This document shows positions 16,956 through 26,109 of a DNA stretch of 38,807 bases, in pieces (position 1 is the first letter of the stretch; the number at the start of each line of letters is the position of its first letter). The position numbers and the translations under genes were made by a program. The DNA is from Promethearchaeota archaeon. Lineage in GTDB: Archaea; Asgardarchaeota; Lokiarchaeia; Sigynarchaeales; SOKP01. The stretch lies in contig WJKD01000575.1 of assembly GCA_014729315.1 (NCBI GenBank), forward strand, positions 1 to 38,807, written 5' to 3'. The notes beneath the pieces are model-generated. The model searched no databases. It worked only from the letters and a program-made list of their open reading frames with translations, and was not told where the DNA came from.

Positions 16956-18155
16956 TTAAAATCGTTTATTTAATTTCTTAATACGCTTATTTTTTCTTTT
17001 TAACTTTTTCTGAAACTCATTCAAAGCGTCATTTACAGCAAATTCATAGGGAGTGATATTTTTTTCCATAGCCCCTTGAATTACATTCATTGTTTTGTCA
17101 CCGATCTTTTGCTTAATAAAATCGAATATCTCGTCAGCATTTTTCGCAACTTTATTGACCCAGATAGCCAAGATTTCACCTGCGTTTGCGACAAAATCTG
17201 GAAAAGCAACTATTCCTTTTTGTTTTAATATATCGGTTACTCCTTCAGCATAAGGAATGTTTGCTCCCGGTACTATCGCTTTTACATCAATTTTGTCGAC
17301 ATTATTTTTATTAATTACATCAGGTCTTGCTCCAGGGATAATAAAGTCGGTTTTATATTGAGAGGATAATTCAAATAGTTTTTCTTTCGGGACTGTTATC
17401 AAATTTTTACTCTCATACTCTTTAACCAGCTTATCTCCATATTTTTCTTTTAAGTCCAGCAACTTATTTATGTCTAAACCTTCTTCATCATAGATTGCAC
17501 CTTCAATCGTGGAGATTCCCGTGAGCGTATAGCCTAATTCATTTAATGCCATAGCAACCGCTGTACCTACTTTTCCGAAGCCTTCTAAAATAACTTTAGG
17601 TTTTTTAGTTTTATCAATTTCTCCTTTAGAGAATTTATCGATGTTATCGTAAAATACTTCTAAGCAATAGACTAATCCATATCCAGTAAATAATTCCTCA
17701 ACGGGAACACCGTTCTTTTTCATTCCTAAAGGTTTTGGAGCAAGATTAGGCTTTCCGATAACATTGAATATTTTTAGCATATCTGCGTCATCTGTTCCCA
17801 TATCTGGGCCAGGGTAATAGACATCATTAAGAATGAATTTTTCGATTGCATCCCCAAAACTCGTGATTAACAATCCTTTTGTTTCTAAATCCCTCGGATC
17901 CCCCCAAATTCCTGCTTTTGCCCCTCCTACTTTCATCCTATAAGTACAAAACTTATAAGTCATCGCTCTGCTTAGTCTTATCATCTCATCTACAGTGATA
18001 TCAGGAGCTAATCGCACACCTCCCGCGGGTATACCATACACAGAATTATCAATGACTAAAACAGCATTCATATCAGTTGTGGGATCCCTCAAGTATATAA
18101 TTTTTTCCGGACCAATTTCATCAATCAAATCTTGATTTTGAATATTAAAATCCAT
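16956..18155 (-). CDS. Glutamate/leucine/phenylalanine/valine dehydrogenase family enzyme
   Basis: 399 residues, slightly shorter than the usual 415-420. It oxidatively deaminates an amino acid to the 2-oxo acid with NAD(P). The dimerisation/catalytic domain has RxSRAMTYKF and MKVGGAKAGI (catalytic Lys80), and PGPDMGTDD (Asp118). The Rossmann domain shows VILEGFGKVGTAVA; a later IPGARPDVI and FPDFVANAGEIL are family hallmarks. The PGPDMGTD and G-G-V-R-L patterns do not separate glutamate from branched-chain substrates with confidence, so I name the family only. The C-terminus is unusually basic (KKLKRKNKRIKKLNKRF). Next to the deaminase-like PLP gene (divergent) and in a region rich in amino-acid genes. 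Confidence 0.85.
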   Translation of the reverse strand: MDFNIQNQDLIDEIGPEKIIYLRDPTTDMNAVLVIDNSVYGIPAGGVRLAPDITVDEMIRLSRAMTYKFCTYRMKVGGAKAGIWGDPRDLETKGLLITSFGDAIEKFILNDVYYPGPDMGTDDADMLKIFNVIGKPNLAPKPLGMKKNGVPVEELFTGYGLVYCLEVFYDNIDKFSKGEIDKTKKPKVILEGFGKVGTAVAMALNELGYTLTGISTIEGAIYDEEGLDINKLLDLKEKYGDKLVKEYESKNLITVPKEKLFELSSQYKTDFIIPGARPDVINKNNVDKIDVKAIVPGANIPYAEGVTDILKQKGIVAFPDFVANAGEILAIWVNKVAKNADEIFDFIKQKIGDKTMNVIQGAMEKNITPYEFAVNDALNEFQKKLKRKNKRIKKLNKRF

Positions 18156-18310
18156 CTTTTAAATCACTTTAATTTAATATGTTATTAGTTAGGTAATTAA
18201 ATTTATGTCGACATTAATTATTTACTTTTAATGGAAACTTTTAATGCAAGATTGTAGTTTTTCTAAACTTCGATCTCAATGTTTTTTAGCTAAATAATAT
18301 TTTCCTTTTT

Positions 18311-19594
18311 ATGGAATGCAAAGAGCCTCCCCTCTTCCAAGCCTTTCCTAAATTGAAAAAAAGAGTTCCTTGGATTTCCTTATTATCAGATCTTCCTTCT
18401 ATCGTTGATAGATTAACTGAAATTGAAAAAGAACTCGACTTATCAGGCATAGAGATCTATATTAAAAGAGATGATTTGAATCATCCAGTATACGGAGGAA
18501 ACAAACTCCGAAAATTTGAATTCATTTTCGGGGATGCGATAGAAAAAGAAAAAAAAGGTATCGTGACTATGGGGGGAGTGGGTACTAACCATGGCATTGC
18601 CTGTGCAATCATTGCCAATGATTTAGGTTTAAACTGTGATTTATTTCTCTTTCCTCAGCCCCTCACTTGGCATGTTCAGCGATCTTTACTTTTATACGAT
18701 TACTTTGGAGCAAAATTGCATCTTGGAAAGAACGATATAACAACCTTGTTTAAGTTCTTATTTTTCGGATTATTTCATCCGAGAACTTATTTAATGCTTC
18801 CCGGAGGATCTCCTTTATTCGGAATGGGATCATCCTTGGGGACTGTAGGGTTTATAAACGCAATTTACGAATTAAAAAGCCAGATTGCCGATGGGTCTGT
18901 GCCCGAACCAGACGCTATATTCATCGCAAGTGGATCCACAGGAACAGCAGCAGGTCTTGCAGCGGGATGTAAATTAGCGGGTTTGAAAACCAAAGTACAC
19001 ATCGTTGCGGTCTATGGAAGTTTGGTGAGTAATCCGAAAGCCGTGAAAAAGAATGCTAATAAAGCATTAGATTATCTTCGTAAACAAGATAAGTCTATTC
19101 CAAGAATAAACATTGAGGAAGGTGATTTTGAATTTATAGAGGGATATCTGGGGTCTGATTACGGAATAAAAACTATTAAAGGACAAAAAGCAGTCGATCT
19201 GGTATACGAAAAAGAGGGTAAAGACAAGGGATTCATTTTAGAAACAACCTACACCGGTAAAGCTATGGCCGCTATGTTTGATTATCTCAAGGAAAATAAC
19301 TCAAAAAAAGTATTGTTTTGGAATACCTACAACTCAAGAGATTTGGACAAATATTTAAGAAAGACGGGTTTTAATTTCGAGAAATTACCTAAAAAATTCC
19401 AAAAATTCTACGGAAAGAAACAATTTCAGTGCTGGCAGATTGTTAACTGTCCTAAAGATGTTAGAGAAACGTGTCCTGCTTATTTAAACCACGAATATCG
19501 ATTTTGGAGAGTCGCTGAATGCAAACTTTCCGAAGATAAAAAACGAAAAGCAAAAGATATCTTAAGTAAAGCGATCATATTAGAAGAAGCTTAA
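18311..19594 (+). CDS. D-cysteine desulfhydrase / ACC-deaminase-like PLP enzyme with Cys-rich C-terminal tail
   Basis: 427 residues, about 90 longer than typical family members (about 330). The fold-type II PLP lysine lies in YGGNKLRKFEF (about Lys65), preceded by IYIKRDDLNHP; MGGVGTNHGIACA is the substrate/phosphate loop and ASGSTGTAAGLAAG holds the PLP phosphate. Expected reaction: deamination or desulfhydration of a D-amino acid or ACC to a 2-oxo acid. From about 375 the protein carries CWQIVNCPKDVRETCPAYL then RFWRVAEC, resembling the CWxxxxC...CPAY motif seen in small metal or cofactor-binding domains of prokaryotic sensor and redox proteins. Start ATG; monocistronic with an oligo-T run downstream. 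Confidence 0.8.
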   Translation: MECKEPPLFQAFPKLKKRVPWISLLSDLPSIVDRLTEIEKELDLSGIEIYIKRDDLNHPVYGGNKLRKFEFIFGDAIEKEKKGIVTMGGVGTNHGIACAIIANDLGLNCDLFLFPQPLTWHVQRSLLLYDYFGAKLHLGKNDITTLFKFLFFGLFHPRTYLMLPGGSPLFGMGSSLGTVGFINAIYELKSQIADGSVPEPDAIFIASGSTGTAAGLAAGCKLAGLKTKVHIVAVYGSLVSNPKAVKKNANKALDYLRKQDKSIPRINIEEGDFEFIEGYLGSDYGIKTIKGQKAVDLVYEKEGKDKGFILETTYTGKAMAAMFDYLKENNSKKVLFWNTYNSRDLDKYLRKTGFNFEKLPKKFQKFYGKKQFQCWQIVNCPKDVRETCPAYLNHEYRFWRVAECKLSEDKKRKAKDILSKAIILEEA

Positions 19595-19604
19595 TCTCTT
19601 ATAC

Positions 19605-19613
19605 TTTTTTTTT
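19605..19613 (+). terminator. Oligo-T terminator
   Basis: Nine T in a row twelve bases after the PLP-enzyme stop, fitting archaeal termination. Confidence 0.4.
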
Positions 19614-19797
19614 CCAATTTAAAAGGTTATTTTTAGATCAATCAAAAAAACTAGGTAAAATCCCTATGTCTTCTTAGAATCAATAATTTAGAATATAATT
19701 TTTACAATTATAAAAAAAATTATAAGGATCAAAAATATTAATGTCTATAAATAATTGATTTGGTTTAATTAAAAAAATTCGAAGGAAGAAAAAAATT

Positions 19798-20532
19798 ATG
19801 ATTCTACAAAATCTCACTCAACTAGAATTCATCTATGGGAGTTTTACGCTTATTTTTGTATTAATTGCAATTCTAATTGGAATCAAATTAATTAGTAAAT
19901 ACTTTACTTATAAACTTAAAGAATTTATAACCGTGGGATTAACTTGGGTGTTTCTAAGTTCTGCTTGGTGGGGAGGTTCTATTTCGTTTGTTCTATTTAT
20001 CCTATTCAATACATCTCTTCCAGAAATGATTTACCTTTTTTTAAATAACGGATTAATTCCTATTGCGTTCATTTGCTGGATATTTTCTTTTGCACATTTT
20101 ATATATCCTCGTCTCAAAAAACAGATAGTGGGAATTTCGGCAATCATTTGCTTAATTTACGAGATCTTCTTAATTATTTTTCTATTCACTAATCCAGATA
20201 TAATTGGTACATTTGAAGGCAAATTCAACTTGCAAGCTGGATTATATTCGATGATCTTCCAACTTTTTTCGATTTTTGTATTTCTTATAACGGGCATTCT
20301 TTTTGCAAAGAACTCAATGAAATCAGTGGATCTTGTGGTTAAATGGAAAGGAAAATTCTTACTTATCGGTTTTATTTTTTTCACAGTAGGCGCATTGATC
20401 GAGGCCACAATTATAATGACACCTATCTCTTTGGTAATCATGAGAATAATACTAATTGTTAGCGGTGTTTTCTACTATCTCGGTTTTTACCTTCCTGAAA
20501 AGCTGTCTGATTTTTTAATCAAGGAAGGTTAA
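19798..20532 (+). CDS. Seven-helix membrane protein of an unrecognised family, copy 1
   Basis: 244 residues with about seven hydrophobic helices and no soluble domain. It is paralogous to the genes at 20706 and 32293. Shared features: an N-terminal L-E/D-x2-xG..xLIFV helix, a KYF-x(4,5)-K/R-x-F/L loop, WI-type fourth helix, the YEI pair in helix five, FxITGxxF, a cytoplasmic RWKGxFLLxxFxFF-type segment (here VKWKGKFLLIGFIFF), and a YYLGFxLPE C-terminus. No retinal-lysine in the last helix, so it is not a rhodopsin. The shape recalls the seven-helix sensor regions attached to some histidine kinases, but here it is free-standing. Function unknown; a membrane sensor is a guess. Confidence 0.75.
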   Translation: MILQNLTQLEFIYGSFTLIFVLIAILIGIKLISKYFTYKLKEFITVGLTWVFLSSAWWGGSISFVLFILFNTSLPEMIYLFLNNGLIPIAFICWIFSFAHFIYPRLKKQIVGISAIICLIYEIFLIIFLFTNPDIIGTFEGKFNLQAGLYSMIFQLFSIFVFLITGILFAKNSMKSVDLVVKWKGKFLLIGFIFFTVGALIEATIIMTPISLVIMRIILIVSGVFYYLGFYLPEKLSDFLIKEG

Positions 20533-20705
20533 ATGTATTTTAATTTTATTTCTTATTTTTAATTAATTGATTTTTGAATTTCATCTATTTTATTTATTTA
20601 ACTGATTCTAACCATATTAGCATCATTTTACATTTTAAAAACCTTAATTTATGGTTTTTCACTATCACAATCATCAAAAATTTTTGAAGCTATAAGGTAA
20701 TATAA

Positions 20706-21434
20706 ATGGCAAACGTGGAATTAACTGAATTAGATATATTAAACGGGACATTTGCGTTGATTTTCGTAATTATATCGTTATTCGTAGGTTTCAGAATTTT
20801 TTTTAAATATTTCTCATTGAAGCGAAAGGAACTGATAACAGTCGGACTTTCTTGGATTTTTCTTAGTTCCGGATGGTGGGGGGCGGGATTTTCTTTTCTT
20901 TCTGTTATTTTGTTCGATCTACCATTCACTCCCTTGCTTTACATCGCTTTAGGAAATATCTTCGTTCCAATCGCTATATTAACCTGGATATATTCTTTTG
21001 CCACCATGGTGTATCCAGACTTAAAAAATAAAATTATGGTAATTTTTCTTTTAATATGTATACCTTACGAAATTGTCTTGATTTATTTTTTGATAACCGA
21101 TTTAAGTGTGATTGGAGTCTTTAAAGGGATCTTTTTCTATCAACCCTCATTGCTAGCAATGTCCTTCCAAATTTTTGCAGTATTAGTAGCTTTAATCACG
21201 GGCATCATATTTTCGAAGAAATCTTTACACTCGGAAGACCAGAGAATTCGTTGGAAAGGGAGATTTTTGCTTATGGCGTTTATCTTCTTTACTTTAGGAT
21301 CAGTGTTAGATGCTGCTTTAACAATCAGTCCAGCAATATTAGTAATAGGAAGACTAATTTTGGCTGCTAGCGCATTTGAATATTACTTAGGATTTCTTTT
21401 ACCGGAAAAAATAGCGGATTGGTTGATCAAATAA
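20706..21434 (+). CDS. Seven-helix membrane protein of an unrecognised family, copy 2
   Basis: 242 residues, about seven helices, tandem paralogue of the gene 173 bases upstream. It keeps KELITVGLSWIFLSSGWWG (matching KEFITVGLTWVFLSSAWWG of copy 1), IRWKGRFLLMAFIFFTLGS, and EYYLGFLLPEKI. Conservation is strongest in the cytoplasmic WKGxFLL segment and the second helix rather than in lengths of loops, which suggests a shared ligand or partner site. AT-rich promoter region upstream with no Shine-Dalgarno-like motif. Function unknown. Confidence 0.75.
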   Translation: MANVELTELDILNGTFALIFVIISLFVGFRIFFKYFSLKRKELITVGLSWIFLSSGWWGAGFSFLSVILFDLPFTPLLYIALGNIFVPIAILTWIYSFATMVYPDLKNKIMVIFLLICIPYEIVLIYFLITDLSVIGVFKGIFFYQPSLLAMSFQIFAVLVALITGIIFSKKSLHSEDQRIRWKGRFLLMAFIFFTLGSVLDAALTISPAILVIGRLILAASAFEYYLGFLLPEKIADWLIK

Positions 21435-21475
21435 GAAACTTAAAATAATCATGTTCCTTTTTTTCTTTTTTCGGC

Positions 21476-22465
21476 TTAAATAATATTCAGTTTCTGAAAT
21501 AAGCCCGTCACTAAAATAGGAAGAGCTATTGTGGCATCGCACCACACACTTACATACTTGGACTCTAGAGAGTATTTACCCCAAGATTTTGATTCAGAAA
21601 TTGTACATCCAGAAAGTCCACCATCGTATTCAGTTGCTGTATGAATTCTGACAGAATAGTTATAACCCATAGTTTCGATTTGATCAATCTGATCGAGTAA
21701 AGGAAAGATTTGCTGGGCCCAGTTTCTAGGGACTCCCCCTCCAATGATGAATGTGCCATATTCTTCTGAGGATCGAATAATATCTGCGAATGCCATAACA
21801 TCTCCGATTGTATCAAAAGTAAACCGATACCCTTCTCTCACGGAATATTTTATAAGATTAAGAGTAAATTCAGAATCTGTAAAAGCGGGCACAAAGATGG
21901 GAACATCATTTTTCGCAGCGGTAGAGAGGATACACCTATTATCCAGTTTCTCTCCAACCCTTTTTAACAATTCTGAAGGTTTGATGAATACTTCCTTTTC
22001 TTTAAAAGTGCTTCTGATGATCTCGAATAATTTATCTTCTGCCTTTTTATAATTGTTTTCGGGTAGAAAAGTATCGTAGATTCTATTTATCCTTTGCTCG
22101 AATAATTCTTCGTCAGAAACATCAGGACTGCCCACATAATGGCCAATATCCGAGGCAACATCAACTAAATCGTGAATTATATTAGCTCCAGTTGTAATTA
22201 ATACATCGATTAACTTCCGTTCTAATAATGCACATATTAAATCTCCCATTCCAGCAGGCACCATCGCTCCACTTAGCGTCATTACTGTAAGAATAGCCTC
22301 GTCCTTAACCATTTTATAGAGAATATCCAAAGCTTTTCCAAGGTTCCTTCCTTGAAATCCGCAATTTTTTAAAGAGGAAAGGAGATCCTCAATATTTTTG
22401 ATCTTATATACATCAAAAGGAGCAACTTTTCTAATCAGATAATCATTATTTTGATGTTCTTCCAT
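21476..22465 (-). CDS. Deoxyhypusine synthase homologue with Arg at the catalytic Lys position
   Basis: 329 residues from the ATG at 22465; a TTG six codons upstream (22483) is possible but less likely. The family's Rossmann-like NAD and spermidine-binding core is clear: TLSGAMVPAGMGD, LITTGANIIHDL, VPAFTDSE, TATEYDGGLSG and SWGKYS. The true enzymes carry a catalytic lysine in GGGxxK that forms an imine with the aminobutyl group of spermidine; here the motif reads GGGVPRNWAQQ, with AGA (Arg247) at 21725-21727. Chemistry through the enzyme-imine should therefore fail. The protein may be a polyamine-binding, non-canonical or inactive paralogue (bacterial relatives make homospermidine). It is divergent from arginine decarboxylase, the first step of the same polyamine route. 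Confidence 0.85.
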   Translation of the reverse strand: MEEHQNNDYLIRKVAPFDVYKIKNIEDLLSSLKNCGFQGRNLGKALDILYKMVKDEAILTVMTLSGAMVPAGMGDLICALLERKLIDVLITTGANIIHDLVDVASDIGHYVGSPDVSDEELFEQRINRIYDTFLPENNYKKAEDKLFEIIRSTFKEKEVFIKPSELLKRVGEKLDNRCILSTAAKNDVPIFVPAFTDSEFTLNLIKYSVREGYRFTFDTIGDVMAFADIIRSSEEYGTFIIGGGVPRNWAQQIFPLLDQIDQIETMGYNYSVRIHTATEYDGGLSGCTISESKSWGKYSLESKYVSVWCDATIALPILVTGLFQKLNII

Positions 22466-22813
22466 ATACCAATAAATGATCAAATTATTTTAAATAAATT
22501 CAATTTCATGGGTCAATATCTTCATTGTAATTTTATATTCTTTTAAAATAGTAGAAATTTAAACCGTTGACAGAAAAAATTTAGAATATATTCAAAATTA
22601 GAATTTTTTGTTATCTAATTTTTAAAATTTTTATGATATAGCAGAATATTGAATATATATATTTGAGGAAATAAAGCGTTCTCGTTTTTTGGAAGAATAA
22701 TGAAGTGTTAACTTTAAAAGTCAGTATTATACTTATCGATTTAAAAAATTTTATATAAATATGTTTACTATAATTATTATAAGGAATATAATAACAAATA
22801 CGAGAAAAAGATA
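22466..22813. promoter_or_regulatory. Divergent control region between the DHS homologue and arginine decarboxylase
   Basis: About 348 AT-rich bases with no gene. A TATA-like TTTTATATAAATAT (about 22749-22762) lies 50-65 bases before the decarboxylase ATG, with a 7-base inverted repeat (TTATTAT / ATAATAA, 22774-22794) in the would-be leader. The latter is AT-only and may be chance. Confidence 0.35.
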
Positions 22814-23362
22814 ATGTCCTTAGTCCCAAAAAAGGTATTCTTTGTAAAAGGTAAAGGTTTTCACAAAACTAAGTTAGCTTCTTTTGAACAGGCATTAAGA
22901 GACGCTGGAATTGAACGATTCAATTTAGTACAAGTATCTTCAATACTTCCACCTTATTGTATTGAAGTAAATAAACTAGATGGATTAAAACAGCTCCGTT
23001 CTGGGCAAATTGTATATACTGTATTAGCAAGAATAAGCTCTAACGAATATAACAGATTGATATGTGCTGCCATAGGAGTTGCAAAGCCCTCTGATAAAGG
23101 ACACTACGGTTATTTAAGCGAGCATCATTCTTATGGCATAAAGAAAGAAAATGTTGCTGATATAGCTGAAGATTTAGCAGCTGAAATGTTGGCAACGACT
23201 CTGGGAGTCCCATTCGATCCTGAGGCTAATTACGACGAGAAAAAAGAGATATTCAAGATGAACGGTAAAATTATTGAAACTAAAAGTATTGTGGAATCAG
23301 CCACGGTAAGAGACGAAAACGAATGGGCTACAGTACTTGCTGCGGCGGTTTTTATACTTTAA
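22814..23362 (+). CDS. pdaD: Pyruvoyl-dependent arginine decarboxylase
   Basis: 182 residues, near the usual 155-195. It converts arginine to agmatine, the entry to archaeal putrescine/spermidine synthesis. The self-cleavage site is present: NLVQVSSILPP, where the proenzyme breaks between Ser42 and Ser43 and Ser43 becomes the pyruvoyl group. FFVKGKGFHKTKLASFEQALRDAGI is the typical start of the family (quoted in part: KGKGFHKTKLASFEQALRDA), and GHYGYLSEHHSYG and EMLATTLG are further conserved blocks. ATG start. The divergent DHS homologue fits a polyamine locus. Confidence 0.92.
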   Translation: MSLVPKKVFFVKGKGFHKTKLASFEQALRDAGIERFNLVQVSSILPPYCIEVNKLDGLKQLRSGQIVYTVLARISSNEYNRLICAAIGVAKPSDKGHYGYLSEHHSYGIKKENVADIAEDLAAEMLATTLGVPFDPEANYDEKKEIFKMNGKIIETKSIVESATVRDENEWATVLAAAVFIL

Positions 23363-23423
23363 TTGTTTCAAGTTTTTTATTTATTTTAGATTTAAACAAA
23401 TATAAATTTCGTGGCACCTTAAA

Positions 23424-24530
23424 TTGGATGGTGAATTTATTCATTTTTATTTATACGACATCGGCTCGCACATAGATCTAACCAGTGTTACTTATAAATT
23501 TCCTGGTATTCCCGATGAAACAAAATTCAAATCAAAAGGCACACCTAAAACAATTTATATCCCAAAACCTCTTAGTCTCAAAACCTTCTATTCTGAAAAT
23601 TCTAAATTAGATATGTTTGAAAGTCTATCTCGTATAACAAAAATCTACGAGGATGGAGTTATAAGTTTTGTTCTAAGAATGCAGTTTACAGATTTGTCCT
23701 TAGAACAATTAAAAGAATTAAAATATTCAGAATTTATAATACATGAAAAAAGCTACAACGTTAAATCGTGGATAAGAGATGAGTTTCAAACTCTTTCCAA
23801 AAAAATAGAGGATTGCGTAACTTTTTATTCGCAAGAGAATTATGTCCCTAAGTACGAGCGATACACATGCTTTTGTATTACCAGTAATCTAGGAAGTCCT
23901 ACAATATTCTTAGAGGAAAATAAAAAGGAACTTGCTATTCTATTAACGGGGGAAAATGCACAAGCAAATTTACACAATAATCAAATAAATAACACTCTGG
24001 ATCATTCATTTTCTTATACCGATAATGATTTATCCATTTTCGATTACGATCGGACAATAATATTTGATAGTACTAAAGATTACGGGGACATTTTGTTGAT
24101 AATAGAACTTGCAAATTATCAACTTCTTGAATTAAGAGTCTTAGACGGATTTTTAGACGGTTGGCTAAACGTTGCTAAAGAAGACATCCGCAAAATTTTT
24201 TTTAAAGGTAGACTCTATCCAGGAAGGTTAAATAAAAAGTTAGGGCGATCAATACGGATAAGATACGATATGACATTTATTTTAGAAAGGATTGAAAATG
24301 TATCTAAAATAATAGGGGATTATTATTTAGCTCAGATTTTTACTCATTTAGGCGAATTATTTCAGCTTGAGAAGTGGAGCGAAAGTATAAGAAACCGTCT
24401 CAGAATTCTTGACGACATTTACCTTACTGGAAAGACTAATATTAACGAGAAGTTATTGCTTTATGTTGAATTGTTGCTAGGAATCATTGAAATCGTATTT
24501 CTGATTTTTTTACTCATGGAATTCTTTTAA
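23424..24530 (+). CDS. RMD1/RMND1 (DUF155)-like membrane-anchored protein
   Basis: 368 residues from a TTG, 61 bases after the decarboxylase. The N-terminal half is a mixed alpha/beta domain (FIHFYLYDIGSHIDL...). The second half has ILLIIELANYQLLELRVLDGFLD, a long helical region (WLNVAKEDIRKIFF ... YDMTFILERIENVSKIIGD), ILDDIY-LTGKTNINEKLLLYVE and a terminal transmembrane helix LLGIIEIVFLIFLLMEFF. This order, including ELRxxDxxLD and a final helix after a coiled segment, is that of RMD1/Sif2 (DUF155) proteins, which in eukaryotes are mitochondrial inner-membrane proteins. The match is by pattern only. It overlaps the end of the convergent GH57 gene by 17 bases. Confidence 0.55.
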   Translation: MDGEFIHFYLYDIGSHIDLTSVTYKFPGIPDETKFKSKGTPKTIYIPKPLSLKTFYSENSKLDMFESLSRITKIYEDGVISFVLRMQFTDLSLEQLKELKYSEFIIHEKSYNVKSWIRDEFQTLSKKIEDCVTFYSQENYVPKYERYTCFCITSNLGSPTIFLEENKKELAILLTGENAQANLHNNQINNTLDHSFSYTDNDLSIFDYDRTIIFDSTKDYGDILLIIELANYQLLELRVLDGFLDGWLNVAKEDIRKIFFKGRLYPGRLNKKLGRSIRIRYDMTFILERIENVSKIIGDYYLAQIFTHLGELFQLEKWSESIRNRLRILDDIYLTGKTNINEKLLLYVELLLGIIEIVFLIFLLMEFF

Positions 24531-26109
24531 AATATTCGATATTAAGATCGAAAAAACAACTATCGATTGATTCTATTTTTTCTAACTCTTCGTAAGGTAG
24601 TCGAGAATAATCATAAGGATCTTTTGCTGCCCAAATTAACTTATTAAATCTCTGATGATGATGATGGAACCTTTCATTAGCGTATTCTTTTGCCTGTTTT
24701 GTGTATAGTAAGAAAGGCCAGTCGCTTCCTTCCATCAGCAATAATTCGCGTCCTGTTTGCTTTAATATACGGGATTTCCTTTCTGAAGAAGGTTTTGGAA
24801 TTCTATGCAGAACATTTTCAAAATCAATAATAGACGCGTTAATGTATGGCCATATCCATCCGTGTTCTGGATTTTTCCAAACTTCAAAATGGCCTCCTGC
24901 ACCCCAACTGCTCTCGTTCATACGAATGAGAGTAAATTCGTCCCTATTTTTATCCAGAAACTCGGAAAAAGTCATCATTTCTATTTTTTTACTTTTTACG
25001 ATGTTTTTAAATACTTGCTTAAGCCAATCAATTCCTTCCATCCACCAATGACCGTATAGCTCGAAGTCATATGGAGACACAATTATTCCTTTTCTCCTGT
25101 ATTTCTCTTTAAAATCTTTCAGCTCGTCTTTTAATAAGGAGACGAAATCTTCAGCATGATCGATTACTTTTCTTTCTGCCTTAGATACCTCATAAAGTTC
25201 TTTATTCTCTTTAGGTTTTTCTTTATCTGTAATTTTCCAATAATGAAGACCTGATTGACTATCTTTTTTATGAAATTCCCGATAATCACCATCTCCAGGA
25301 TAACCTATTTTAGCGTCCCAGACTTGACGGCTGGTTCTTCTATTTCTTCCAAAAACCGATACATTTGTATTTAATTTGTATCCAAAACGGCTATCTAAAC
25401 CTATATCGTTACGGGATTCTATAATTTGCGCATCCAAGATGCCGTGTGTATCAACAAAGAAATATTCTATATTGGAATTCTTCAACCAATAATCGACACT
25501 CTCTCGTATTTTACCATTCTCTTCAATCTTTGGTCGATAAGCGCATTCTGGGAGCCAGATGCCCCGAGGATGTTTTCCAAAATGTTTCATATGCGTGTCA
25601 ACGGCTAATTGGATCTGTGAAAAAATCCCCGAATCGTGCTCCATTAAAGGTAGAAATCCGTGAGTGGCCCCACAAGTAATTAGTTCTATCATTCCTTCGT
25701 CTTGAAGCCATTTAAAGCTCCCGTTGATATCGCGATAATAATTCTGATAAAAAGAATTTAACACGGTTTCAAATCGGTTTAGATGATATTTTGCTATCTC
25801 TAATCGATTAGTTTGATGAACGAATCGCTCAATATCTTTTTTAACCCTTTTTATCAAGTCTTCCATATATTCTGTGAATCTCTGTTTCATGTATTCGTCA
25901 GCAAGTTGTTCTGCAAGAATAGGCGTGATATTAATTGTTAACGCCGTTTTTATTCCTTCTTCCTTTAATTCACGTAGAACATCCAACATGGGAATATAGG
26001 TCTCATTCATCGCCTCGAAAAGCCATTCTTCTCCTGCAGGCCATGTTCCGCTTTTCTTACACCAAGGAATATGACCGTGAAGGACGAGACCAAAATATCC
26101 TAAACTCAT
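24514..26109 (-). CDS. GH57 glycoside hydrolase, 1,4-alpha-glucan branching type (DUF1957)
   Basis: 531 residues, close to the 520-570 of archaeal GH57 branching enzymes. Start MSLGYFGLVLHGHIPWCKKSG is the conserved strand with HxH (part: LVLHGHIPW). Catalytic residues: nucleophile Glu188 in GIWLPECAYRP and acid Asp348 in SPYDFELYGHWW. The C-terminal helical DUF1957 domain (ERFHHHHQRFNKLIW) is present. The expected reaction is forming alpha-1,6 branches in glycogen-like polymer, though some relatives are amylases or hydrolases. No other glycogen gene is nearby. Cytosolic. Confidence 0.88.
   Translation of the reverse strand: MSLGYFGLVLHGHIPWCKKSGTWPAGEEWLFEAMNETYIPMLDVLRELKEEGIKTALTINITPILAEQLADEYMKQRFTEYMEDLIKRVKKDIERFVHQTNRLEIAKYHLNRFETVLNSFYQNYYRDINGSFKWLQDEGMIELITCGATHGFLPLMEHDSGIFSQIQLAVDTHMKHFGKHPRGIWLPECAYRPKIEENGKIRESVDYWLKNSNIEYFFVDTHGILDAQIIESRNDIGLDSRFGYKLNTNVSVFGRNRRTSRQVWDAKIGYPGDGDYREFHKKDSQSGLHYWKITDKEKPKENKELYEVSKAERKVIDHAEDFVSLLKDELKDFKEKYRRKGIIVSPYDFELYGHWWMEGIDWLKQVFKNIVKSKKIEMMTFSEFLDKNRDEFTLIRMNESSWGAGGHFEVWKNPEHGWIWPYINASIIDFENVLHRIPKPSSERKSRILKQTGRELLLMEGSDWPFLLYTKQAKEYANERFHHHHQRFNKLIWAAKDPYDYSRLPYEELEKIESIDSCFFDLNIEYFKRIP

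Noticed and set aside
19798..21434. Seven-helix proteins as microbial rhodopsins (schizorhodopsin or heliorhodopsin)
   Set aside because: The last helix has no lysine for retinal and the rhodopsin motifs in helices three and seven are missing.
22774..22794. TTATTAT / ATAATAA inverted repeat before arginine decarboxylase as a firm operator
   Set aside because: Made only of A and T in an AT-rich spacer, where such symmetry is common; kept only as a weak note.
24701..25059. Overlapping plus-strand frames inside the GH57 gene
   Set aside because: Antisense to conserved GH57 segments; no promoter and no recognisable protein.
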